A stretch of DNA of 64,000 nucleotides, taken from assembly GCA_021397835.1 (NCBI GenBank), contig JAJFZO010000747.1, forward strand, positions 4,962,501 to 5,026,500, given 5' to 3'. This DNA comes from Moringa oleifera. Its lineage: Eukaryota > Streptophyta > Magnoliopsida > Brassicales > Moringaceae. Below, piece by piece: positions 50,505 through 61,439 of the stretch (the stretch's first letter is position 1; every line of letters starts with the position of its first letter). Made by a program: the position numbers and the translations under genes. The notes beneath the pieces are model-generated. The model saw only the letters and a list, made by a program, of their open reading frames with translations. It did no database searches and had not been told where the DNA came from.

Positions 50505-53500
50505 GTAGATTTGACTAAGAAGTTGTCAGAGTTACCTACCAAATCTAGAGGACCAAGAAAATTGTTGAACCAAAAAAATTAAGGATAAAGAAAGTGGTAC
50601 AGTTCAATTAAAAGGTGTACCATATGGAGCTGAAGCTAAATTCTTTATGTCTACTCTTGGAGTTCTTACACGTACCACAGTACCTATAAGTTCCTAATCA
50701 TTTGAAAGAAAAAATGTGGGAATATGTTTAGGTTTAACACTTTTACCCTAAATATTTAATTATACTTTTCATTAGCATGGTAGCTTATCAAATTTCTTTT
50801 ATAGGATGCATTTGAAATTGATCATCGCATGAAAATGTATACCTTATAATCAATTGACAAAAAATTTAAAACATTCAAGAATATCCTGACAATAAAATAT
50901 ATAATGCCTTTTGCCGACAATCTTGATGCTATAGGGAGACCACCTCTGATCTATAGTTTCATTTCACAAAATGATTAGGAGATGTTCGTTAAATCACGAC
51001 TTTCAAAGGATTTAAGGTACATTTATGGTGTAATATGTTTTTTAAACAATAAATATTTTATGTTTCTTCATTAACTACAATGAAACATTGTAGAAATTGA
51101 GTAAGGAACAAAAAAAAAATGACAAAAACATAGTAACTTTCTCACTTTTACATTCTTCGTGAAGATTTTAAGATACATTCTTTCTAATTTTTAATTTTTT
51201 ACTCCATTTTTACAGAAAGCAAAACTCAAGGTAGAAGAGGAGATTGATCGTAGTGAATTATGGAATCTAGCACGACAAGATAAAGAAGAACATTATGCAC
51301 TAGAAATGATGCCTATCATTGAGAAAATTGTAAGGATTTTTTTTTTTTTTTTGTGAATCTTACATAAATGTTGGAAACCTTGTCTTTATAAGATTATTTG
51401 TTAAAGTTTGAAGACAGTGAGGTAGTAATGGAAAATTGTAAACTTTCTAATTATGTTTGACATGATAAAAAATATGAAGGGAAAAATGAATAAGATTACT
51501 ACACTGTTTATATTTTCTAAGTAGTGAGGCAGTAATGAAAACTTTTTGTGTGTGTTTCGCATCATGGAAAATATGATAAGGTAAAATGCATAAGATTAAT
51601 GAATTGTTTATATTTTTTAGGCAATAAGGTAATATTGGAAACATTCTCTGTGTTTGGCATGAAAAAAAAAATAAAGGGGTAAAAAGCATAAGATTATTAG
51701 GTTCTTTATATTTTTCAGGCAATAAGCTAGTATTACAAACATTCTGTGTGTGTTTGGCATGAGAAAAAATATGAAGGGGTAAAATACATTAGATTATTAG
51801 GTTTATATTTTTTAAGCAGTGAGGTAGTATTGAAAACATTTTGTGTGTGTTTGGCATGAAGAAAAATATGAAGGGGTAAAATGCATAAAATTACTATATT
51901 GTTTATATTTTTTAGGCTGTAAGGTAGTATTGGAAACATTCTCTATGTGTTTGGGATTAAAGAAAATATGAAAGAATGCATGCATAACTGTACTGTTTAT
52001 ATTATTTAAGCAGTGAGGCAGTATAGTCTAACCAACTAGAATGCCACTTTTTCTTGGCTTATGACACCTAGATAGAAAGTATTTTGTCTTTTTCTTCCCT
52101 GCTTGTTTTCATGACACACTTAAAGTTAAGTTCCAACATTTTCTATTTGTTGCATGCAATCATGAATAATAGCTTATAAACCTAAAAAAATTAATTTTTA
52201 TGTAATTTATACTTAATTTGGCATGGATTATTATAAGATGAGTTAATGGAGCAGTCAAAAGTTGGTACCATTACATTCTAAGGCAGTGATGATACTTTAA
52301 GCAAAGCTCTTCGTACTAATGAGCATAGGAGTTGAGTTAGAGGAGTTGGAAAGTTTATCACTCCTTTGATCTTTTTTTCCACTCCTAATAAGGTGGCATA
52401 TCTAGAAGCTCGCTTGGCTGAGGTGGAGTAGAAACTGTCTTTATTGACTCAAGGAAGCATAGATACACATTCACGTGTTGTACAACTTGAAGGTCATAGC
52501 TCCAATAAGATACAAAAACTCGATCCACCAGTGCCTGTGAAGGAGTCTTGCGATGTTTCTTACGAAGATTTGAAGATGAAGGTATTTACTAATTTATCTA
52601 ATGCTGTAGACATTGTTTTCATTATTAATTACAATTAATAATGTCAATTTTTTTTTATGAATAGGGTATTGTATGTAAACTAGCAGTGGATATATTAGAA
52701 AATACTATTGCAATGAGCACTATTATTAATGGTTCTTGTGCCAATTTTATGATTTTTGTTGATCAAATATTCATTAAGTCATCATGTAAGTTGGCCTAAA
52801 GACTTGGTTTCTACTCATATTGTTAAGGAGGTATGAGACAATTTTAGATGTGGTATATTATCTTTGCTTCTTTTTATGTTAAAATTATTCTTTTAAAATT
52901 TATTATTGTCACATTTTGGAGACAAAGAAAAAGGAAATCAGTAAAAAAAATAGGATCCATTTTTTAGCAAGCTCTAGAGCAGTTCGCAAAAGCAGCTTAT
53001 CCATTGATGATTAATATGCGAAATGAAGTTAGAGTAAGATTTGATGATGATGTTTTCTGCTATCCATTTTATTGCTATTTTGACTCAGAAGATTGCTCTA
53101 GTCATGATTCATAAAAAGAACTGGGAGAAGCTAACATTTGTTTGTATATCAGGTGAGACAGAATTTTAATATCAGTTTATTTTAACAGCGATGTTTATAT
53201 GATTTAACTTTCAATTTGTTTACTTTCAGATATATGCATGGTAATTTGAAGAATATAAAAAAGCTGAAACAATTTGACTTCATTAGTCTTGTGATTTTCT
53301 CACTCTTTGGTGGACTAAACAATGAAAGTAGGTTAAAAGATAGAGCACGACATATTACACAGCGGTTAGAAAAAGCACATTCAAACCAAATTATTTTCAT
53401 GCCTTACAATCCAAAGCAAGAAATTTATATCTTAATTGCTTTACTAAGACATATCTCATTTGGGTATTTATCATCTTTTGTTTTTCATATTATGAATAGA

Positions 53501-54055
53501 TTTTATTGGGAATTAGTGGTTATTGATATGGCATCATGAATAGTGTATCATTTGGATTCTTTAGATCATGAAGTAGGACCTGATCTTAAAAAAATTATGA
53601 CCATGTGAGTACAAGTTTTACTTTATATCTTTTGTTTATTGGTTTCAAATGTTTCATGTGAGATTAAATATTACATGACAGCAATTCAAGTGAGTTCATT
53701 TTATTTTCTTATTATTAATAATATTGAAAATGATATGTATTAATGATTATATTTCTACATGCATAGGCACCGATTCAAAGAGGTGGTATAGAATGTGACT
53801 ATTTTGTGCTTCAATTTATGAAAGAAATAATTGAAGATCCAAAAATTATTTGTGAGAATGTCATATTATTTATTTCATTTACATATTAAATGTTTCATAT
53901 TTATAAATAATATCAAATTGATTATGTTGTCTTCTTTTGTGTTTTAATCTTAAAGTTCAAAGGTAAGGATACATATAGTAATGAAAAAATTGATGAAGTA
54001 CGCGGTGAATGGGCTATGCATGTACAACAATTACTATCAGAGCTAGGTATGTAAT
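50505..54055 (+). pseudogene. Decayed transposase_24-Ulp1 protein of CACTA element 2
   Basis: Discontinuous homology on the + strand, in order: GAEAKFFMSTLGVLTRTTVP (near 50,640), YIMPFADNLDAIGRPPLIYS (near 50,910), AKLKVEEEIDRSELWNLAR (near 51,230), then KALRTNEH and VRGVGKFITPL (near 52,310). The Ulp1 domain follows at 53,060-54,055: KELGEANICLYI, LKDRARHITQRLEKAHSNQ, FMPYNPK, YHLDSLDHEVGPDLKK (catalytic Asp position), RGGIECDYFVLQFMKEIIED (catalytic Cys position) and EVRGEWAMHVQQLL. Where the catalytic His-Trp is expected after PYNP the sequence reads KQEIYIL, so the triad is broken. Several stops occur. Introns separate the blocks. It is the same gene type as in element 1, but clearly diverged. 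Confidence 0.8.
51416..52020. repeat. ~100-bp tandem repeat inside an intron of CACTA element 2
   Basis: Six units with period 94-107 bp, starting near 51,416, 51,523, 51,623, 51,721, 51,818 and 51,918, with the start of another near 52,012. Each contains 'gtgtgtttggcatga' and 'tatgaaggggtaaaatgcat'. It lies between two transposase_24 coding blocks. Confidence 0.93.
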
Positions 54056-54859
54056 CTTTGTTGACTCATTAATGGTTGTGTTTTAATTATATATTGTTTG
54101 GCTTGGTTAAATTCAAGTATGATGGATTAATTCTATTCATTGAATGCTCTGCCCATTCTATTCATTGAGCTATCTACTAATTCTATTCATTGAGTTCTTT
54201 GTCAATTCTGTTGAAAATTATGTAAAGGTCATCTTTAAGAAGTTGGTAAAGCAAAAAACAAGTAAAAGTATTCAAGTGTGCATATAAAATAAATGTGTTC
54301 ATAATAAGATAATTTTCGCATTTACTATTGCATTACAAGAAGTTACACTGTTGATATCCAAATGTAGGAAACAAGAACAGAAAAGTGTATATTATGATTA
54401 ATGTATAGCTTATGAGTTGGAAGAAGATCTATATGCATTCATAACCTTTTATTATGTTTGATTTTCAAGCTTTATTACAATTGCTTATTCATTTTGATAT
54501 GTAAATTAATCATATGTTAAAATAGAGATGATCTAATAATATATATTTTTTATAACTATTATAGAAGTGACATGTCTAATTTACTAAGTATTTTTTGATG
54601 TAATGATAAAATAGAGCAATGAGGATGACATATTGTGCAATTTAATTTGTAGATAGTTTGTTTATTTTTGAACTTAATATTATTGTATTTTGTAAAATGA
54701 TAATAGTTGTAGTTATAAATATATGTAATTTTTGTTGTTTGATATTTTTTGTACTGTTTGGCTATTATAATTGCAAAAACAAATGATAAACATTAATTAA
54801 TTAACTAAAATTATAAAAAATTTATGAGTAATTAATAAAAATAATAAAACATAAATATT

Positions 54860-55142
54860 TTTTATGACGGTTATAAAAACCATCATAGAAAAGTGCATTT
54901 TTTTATGGTCACAAAGACCATCATTAATAAATCAAAGTTTTTAAAGACGCTCACAAAGACTATCATGATATCAAGAACATATTTTATGACGGTCCATCAC
55001 AAACTATTATTAATACTTTAACATTTTAATGACGGTTAAAAATCATTAAAAATTTATGACGATCTTTTAAATCGTCATAAATTTTTATGACATCACTTAT
55101 AATGGCAGTTTTCTAATCGTCATAAACAGCTTTCTCGTTATG
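54860..55142. repeat. Right subterminal repeats and right end of CACTA element 2
   Basis: Multiple 'tttatgacggt' and 'aaccatcat' motifs in both orientations, ending ctttctcgttatg at 55,142, the inverse of the left terminus type. Confidence 0.85.
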
Positions 55143-57780
55143 AAAAGCTTGTTTTCTTACGGTGGATCCATAAAGCCGTAATTTTAATCAGTTAAAATAC
55201 ATTAAAAACATGTTATACCTCCATATTCAGATTATAAACTGAAAAATATAAAATAATCTACAATTGAATATTATGAGACGAGTTGGTTTGTGGGTGTCTA
55301 ATAAGTAAAAAATGCAAACTTTGAATGAAAACACTCATTTGAAATCATGTTTTCACTGAATTTTTTTTTATACATAGTTTTGACAGCTTCTCAATGCTTT
55401 TGATAATTAATTTATAACTAAAACCAAAAAATCCAACCAACAAAGTGAAGCAAAGTGTGAGAGAAAGAAAGGAAAAAAGGAGACATTGGGAAAGTTTGGC
55501 TTCTGTTTTTCTCCTCATGGGTATAGATATAATTACCCAATATTATTAATGGCAATTTAGTCCAATAATGATAATAATAATCTTTAAAAGTAAATTAATA
55601 AAATTAATTATTTTCACAAATTTCCCGTAAGGACGTAAAAAAAATTATTTTTCTTTAAGAAAAATGATCCGTCTCCTTACACATAACTTCCTTCAAAGTG
55701 TTCATCAATTAAAAGTTTAAAGTTTTATATTTGGTTAAGATGGACATAAAAATGATCAGAGTTCTTCATTCTGCAACTTCTAAGAATAATTGATCTCTCT
55801 TTAAGATATTTTCTCTCTCTCTTCTCTTTCTTAATAAACAGATAAATTATATTTAAAACTTTAAACTTCAAACATCCAACTCTTTGATACTTCCAGTGAG
55901 TATGAAATATGATTTTCACCACCAAAGTTGATAGCGTGCGACAACATATTGTGTACTACAATCATTTTGTTGAAAATTTACTTAATTTTTATGGAGAGAT
56001 CCTTCTTACATAGTTAGAAGATTTCATGACCTTTTTTTAAATCTCCATGGCTTATTATCCGAACTCTTTGCATGTTTCATTTCTTAATTTGCTTTCATGC
56101 AGTCTCGTGACTTAATTTACATGGGTCTTATGATTTATTTCCCGTGTAATTATTTTGTATGTTTCTCATGATTTGTTTTGTTTACCATCTTACTTTAAAT
56201 AAATAAAGCAAAATCAATGAAAAGTTAAAAAAAAAAACCATCACTAATATTTTTTACCCAATGAAAATGTATACATATAGAAATGAAACTTATGCTATGC
56301 TAAGGACCAAAGACCTTAGAGATCTAATAAATTATTCCATCAAATAAAAATCAAATTTTTAAATAATTGAACATCTACAAGTTTAACTTGAAATGCATGA
56401 AATTAGGTTACAAATATGAAAACTAATATTCTATATTCCAAGGGAAAAAAAAATTATTTCATCCGTATTTTTGTTTATCTCATCATTAAATCCACCTTAC
56501 TATTTAAATTTGAGTCTAGGAGTAACGTGTCTTTTACTATTCACTTAGATAAAAAAAAAACCATAAACATTTGACACTATTCTTCATCCAACTCTGCATA
56601 TATGAGCACTTGCCATGGAACTATCCCGTAACACATATGACTAATCACATGTGTGTAAATTAAGTATTACATGGTAAATAAACTAAGAATTAATAATGGC
56701 CCACGAGCACAATAGAAAAGAGTGAAGAATACAATAAAATAAGTCATGAATATTAAGTAAAATAAATTGCCACTAAGTATAAGTAAGGAACATCAAGTAA
56801 AATAAGTTAAATTACCCTAACAAACTAAGTCACGGACAACAAGTAAAATAAGTCACAATAACTTAATGGATAAGTCAAGAACATTAAGTAAAATAAATAA
56901 TGATAGTTTAATTGAATAAGTCGCAATAACTTAATTAAATAAGTTAGGTACAACATGAAGTAAGTCAAAACAATGTCAACATTGATGCCAACATTTGCAA
57001 TAATGGCTACAAAATCAGTCATTGATCCAAGGCAATCACAAAATGAAACTCGGTTTCATACATTAACTATAAAATTACACTCACTAATTATTTACCCAAG
57101 GACATATTTAAAGTTTTAGTAGAAATTGTAATTACATTTATTTTTACAAAAGCAAAATTTAAAAAAATTGAAAAAACAGAAGTTTGTGAGTTAGGTTATT
57201 TGTGCAATTCACTTCATGTACAGACTCATTTTCAAAATTTCTGCCATAAGAAATATCATAATTAGAGTGCTTTTTCTTTTTCTTATTTGATTATATTTAA
57301 TAAATTTAATTTATTTTTTTCTTGTCCTTCAGCAAAAACAAAAACCATAATTTTTTTTTCAGTAATTAGCAGCTTTTCCTCTAGTAAACTTCTACATAAA
57401 CCAACAGATTAATCCATTGCAAATAATCAACTAATATTAAATTTAATTAATTCAAATAGTTGAAAGGTAACACTGTAGTGTCACAATTTAAAAAGTGCCT
57501 CCAGCAACAGCTTAAGTAACTATCCCAAATAGTACTTTTATACATTTAATTTTCATCTACTCCTTATTTAATAAATTAATTTGCAAAATTGATCTCTTGT
57601 TATCTTTCTGCCTTATATGAACAGGATCCTTCAATAAATGAAACCCAAAATAAAATAAATAAAATAAAATAAAAATAAAAACATAGCTTCGATCCCTATC
57701 TTGTGCTAATATAATCAAACTTAGAAAATCAATATCTTGCAAAAACTGTTTCAAAAGAAAATTGTTAACTTCATGTAGCA
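55143..57780. other. Intergenic DNA
   Basis: No gene seen. 55,690-55,765 resembles the start of the tandem units at 21.1 and 23.9 kb. 56,720-56,960 contains a degenerate short repeat around 'aagtaaaataagtca'. Confidence 0.45.
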
Positions 57781-58041
57781 TAACCGATCCATGATGGGTA
57801 ATTTAGTATTCATAATCCATATATTCTATGAAACAAATTTTACAAATGATTTCACATTTATGTTCGAAGAGCTATGATAAGGTGGGGACAGAGGAAGCAG
57901 CATGTGAGTTGGCAAGAATGTTCTTCTCAGTTCCATATGCTAGAAAGTTTTTCAATTTTGGAAAGAGTAGGAACATTAAACTGAAGACCGAAGGCAGCAC
58001 ATCAATTGAATCTACCCAAAGATATTCTTGCTTCTCCATTT

Positions 58042-58042
<1 letters not shown>

Positions 58043-58073
<31 letters not shown>
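58043..58073. repeat. AT dinucleotide microsatellite
   Basis: Uninterrupted run of about 15 AT units. Confidence 0.9.
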
Positions 58074-58076
<3 letters not shown>

Positions 58077-58281
58077 TCTTGATAATCAATTATGATATAA
58101 AACAAAGAAAAAAAAAAGAGAGAGAGACAGAACCACTATAACATGTGTTTGCATAAATTAAGGGCCATAAGTAGCAATTGAGTCAATCAATGCTTTTGAA
58201 GAGTAAATGATATACAAGCACAATCGTCCATGAAGTGTTTGTGTGATCTTGTTGAGCATTATTCATTCTCCACACGAAAAG

Positions 58282-58329
58282 TATTGGTGCATGCAGTTAA
58301 AAATTATTATCCAACTGCATGCACCAATA
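58282..58329. repeat. Perfect 17-bp inverted repeat (hairpin)
   Basis: The arm tattggtgcatgcagtt (58,282-58,298) is followed after 14 bases by its exact inverse (58,313-58,329). Each arm contains a CATGCA (RY-type) motif. It could form a hairpin in DNA or RNA; no neighbouring gene explains it. Confidence 0.9.
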
Positions 58330-60341
58330 TTAGTCCCATTATTGGTAAAGTTTACTAGTGTTAGGTAAGAAGTCTCTTTAACTTTAATTTTGGTGAGACG
58401 GTCACCTAAACAAGCCTACCAACATTCAATGAAATCTAACTATTCCTTGATATAGATCCACCTGCCATCCTGAAAATAGGGTTTTTCTGACCAGCTAGAT
58501 CTTCAAAACCAAGAAGATAAACTAAAGCAGATTGATTGAACAGTTACGATGACTAAATAATGCATATGTTCATATGTGAAAGCATGTATAGAATATCAAA
58601 GTAGACAATGACCAAGTTAATCTCTTCATGCATTGACACAATGCTGGTGTGATTGTGGAGTCATCTTATACTTGTGCTTTTGAGATTTTGTTGCGCACAG
58701 AATAAGAACAAGAAATTTTGGTCAGTTTCCTTTTACAAGATTGAAAAGTCCAAGCCGTATGTGTCTGGCAAACCTAGGTTACGCTTTTTAAGATCGCTTT
58801 AGGCAAGAAACATAATAAGCAAAGTTTATTGTACACGAAACTTCTTTAGATCATGTGAAAACAAGTACCTGGCATATGACAGTAAAAGTGCCTCTATTTT
58901 ACTTTTAAAAGTCAAAGATGCATCATCTACAGTATATGCTAGGTTAAGCATGCGGCTGCCAACATTGTCAATTAACTTGAAAAGGACTTTCTCTTGCTAT
59001 CAATGGGTATGACTGAAAAATCAACCCGTGCAAAAGGAAAAAAGGAAACGTTGAAGATGTTGGATGATGATAGCTTTGTCGGCCTAATTCGCTTTGGTAA
59101 TTGAGTGTGCTTGTATAGCTAAATGTGGAGTTAGGCACAAACTGTGACTCAAGCCCAAAAAGGTTTACTTGGAATCAGTTTTCTTGACCAAGAAAACCAG
59201 CCCAAAGTCTCAAGAGATGTAGACCAAGCAATCAACACCTTTTTAACATATGGACACGCTGAACGAAAGGGATAAAGATAAGCAAAGATAAAAAGGAACA
59301 AACAGAATTCAGCCAAGTTACCTTGATGCGAGGGCACTTCTTGAGTTTGCATTAGAAGGGACTAAAAAAGAAAATTTTTACGAACCGATAATTTTACAGA
59401 CAGGTAACATGCGAGTAAAAAGTTCATTTATGGCCGATGAGAGCAATTCTGCGTTGGTTTGGGCCCCTAATAAAAGGATCTGTTTTAGTTTAGCCCACTA
59501 TAAGGCACGTTGTCTAAAAAGCTAAGTCACACAGTGAAGCTGAATAAATAATCCAAAGTCGGCAAAAGAGAGGTTGAAAGGTCAGGGTGATCGCTACACA
59601 ATCGACGTGCACTTAGCATAATTTAGGGATCACATACATTAGTGGGTAATCATGAGAACGATTCCACATCTCATTTACCAAAATCAAAATAAAAAATATC
59701 TTTTATAGAATAATAAATATATTATTAAATTTAATTATTTAAGTTAAATAATAAATATGATATTCTCAAATTAATAAGATATTCATAATCGTGTTTTCAT
59801 TTTGTAAATTGTCATCAAATCACCCTTTCATAAACATTTCTTGAAAATCATAACTTTGACGTTGTATATAGAAAACGACGATCTAAAATCAATAATTATT
59901 CGGACATCATTAATCATTTCAACAATTATGTCTTTTAAAATGCGATCAAACTAGTAACAAACCTTGCCTCCGATCATGACAAGACCTTTTGTGATCTCCT
60001 TAGACCTTCTGCTCATGACCATAGTCACGACATCATTGTGCCCACCCCTACTTATGACAATGGTGCTACAACCTCTCATGTGGGCACAACCTCCCACATA
60101 CCTCCTCTTCTAGTGGGAATGACGTTCCATGTCTTGTTATCCTTGTCAAAGACACTTCCCTATGCTCACCCCCTCGTTACTTTGCCCTTCCTATGGCACC
60201 TCCACTTTTCATCCTCCTAGCCATTTCTTTAAGCCGACAGTTGGCCGCATTAAGCCAAAAAATAGACTAAATCATTAATACTTTAAATATTTTGGTACAT
60301 CAATAAATATCATAAGGAAGATAGCACCGCCCTCAGCCCTA

Positions 60342-61378
60342 AGGCCATCTCTAATTTTATACGTTAAATTTAACATCAATTTGGTATTAAAAAAATTTTT
60401 TTTAAAAATATTTTAATACTCAAATTTTTTTATTTTTAATTTATTTACATCAAATTGGTGTTATAATATTATTTTAATAATATAAATAATAATTATATAT
60501 AAAAATATTTATAAATATTAATTAATTTATAAATATTTTTAAAATAATTAATATAATTTAAAATTTTAATTTTAATTTATATTTTTTTAAAAAATTATTA
60601 TTATATAATAAATTATAATTTTTAATAATTTTTAAAATTTATAATTTATCAATTAAATTTTATAAAAATATTTTTACCGTAATTTTAACTTAATTAAGCA
60701 AAATGAGGTCGAGATCACCAATATGAAGGAGTGAGTGGATCATTTAATCATTTTGATCAATATTTTGATGGTGTAGGAGGAAGTGGAGATGACTTTCCCA
60801 CATTCTAAATAGTTCTAAGGTTAGTTTATTATTGTTGAAGTATTTTAATTTTAAGTAATATTGTAATTTCAGTTTAAGTTGTAACCGTTAACGTGTTTTT
60901 ATATTTATTGTATTGTGTTAACAATTGAAAAAAAAATTATTTTTATCATATTCATGCAAAAATTTAAATTATATCATAAATTATAAATTACTTTAAATTT
61001 TTATATATTTTTAAATAATAATTTTAATAATATATATAATTTTATTATTAATTAAATAAATTATTATTATTATCAATTTAAATAAAATAAAATTATATAT
61101 TAAATATTGATCTTATTTTAAAGATCTTGATGAAATATTCTTAATGATATAATTTTTTCTAATAATATCATATATTTATTAAATTATTGATCAAAAATAT
61201 CTTTGATTCAAAACCTTTTAAAAAGTAATTTGTAAAAAAAATTAATTTAAAATTACACTAATTTGGTGCAGTACTGTAGCTGCACCAAATTGAAGAGATG
61301 AATTTGCCGTCTCGTTGGAGACAGATTCATCAATTTTTTACGACAAAATGCTGTTTTACCGTCTTCGTTGGAGACGAC
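60342..61378. mobile_element. Probable degenerate PIF/Harbinger-type element
   Basis: The left end reads ggccatctctaattttat after TAA (60,339-60,341). The right end reads cgttggagacgacc, whose inverse ggtcgtctccaacg resembles the left end, as in Harbinger-like GGxCxTCTCxAA termini. At about 60,715-60,810 the + strand reads FNHFDQYFDGVGGSGDDFPTF before a stop, like the glycine-rich tail of Harbinger accessory proteins. The right target duplicate is not a clean TAA, and the interior is very AT-rich. Confidence 0.4.
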
Positions 61379-61439
61379 CTCAGTGCACCAATTACCCGCT
61401 TCAATGCTGACCAAAACCATTGATGAGGTGGCATAAAAC

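Larger units (their letters stand above)
48692..55142 (+). mobile_element. Second CACTA-type element, decayed, without TNPD
   Basis: The left end reads cattacaagagaaactag from 48,692; the inverted right end from 55,142 reads cataacgagaaagctg. The flanking trinucleotides are AAT and AAA, so the target duplication is imperfect. Both termini carry subterminal repeats of the type tttatgacggtc (left 48,715-48,900; right 54,860-55,130), different from those of element 1. Inside is a relic of a transposase_24-Ulp1 gene on the + strand; no DDE transposase domain is present. Length is 6,451 bp. Confidence 0.8.
57780..60338. other. Intergenic DNA, no recognised gene
   Basis: The open frames at 57,828-58,082 and 59,149-59,352 carry no domain I recognise; the first runs into an AT microsatellite at 58,043-58,073. 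59,940-60,240 is more GC-rich but not clearly coding. Confidence 0.4.

Noticed and set aside
57828..58082. 84-codon open frame with KVGTEEAACELARMFF
   Set aside because: No recognised motif, and it ends inside an AT microsatellite; kept only as intergenic DNA.
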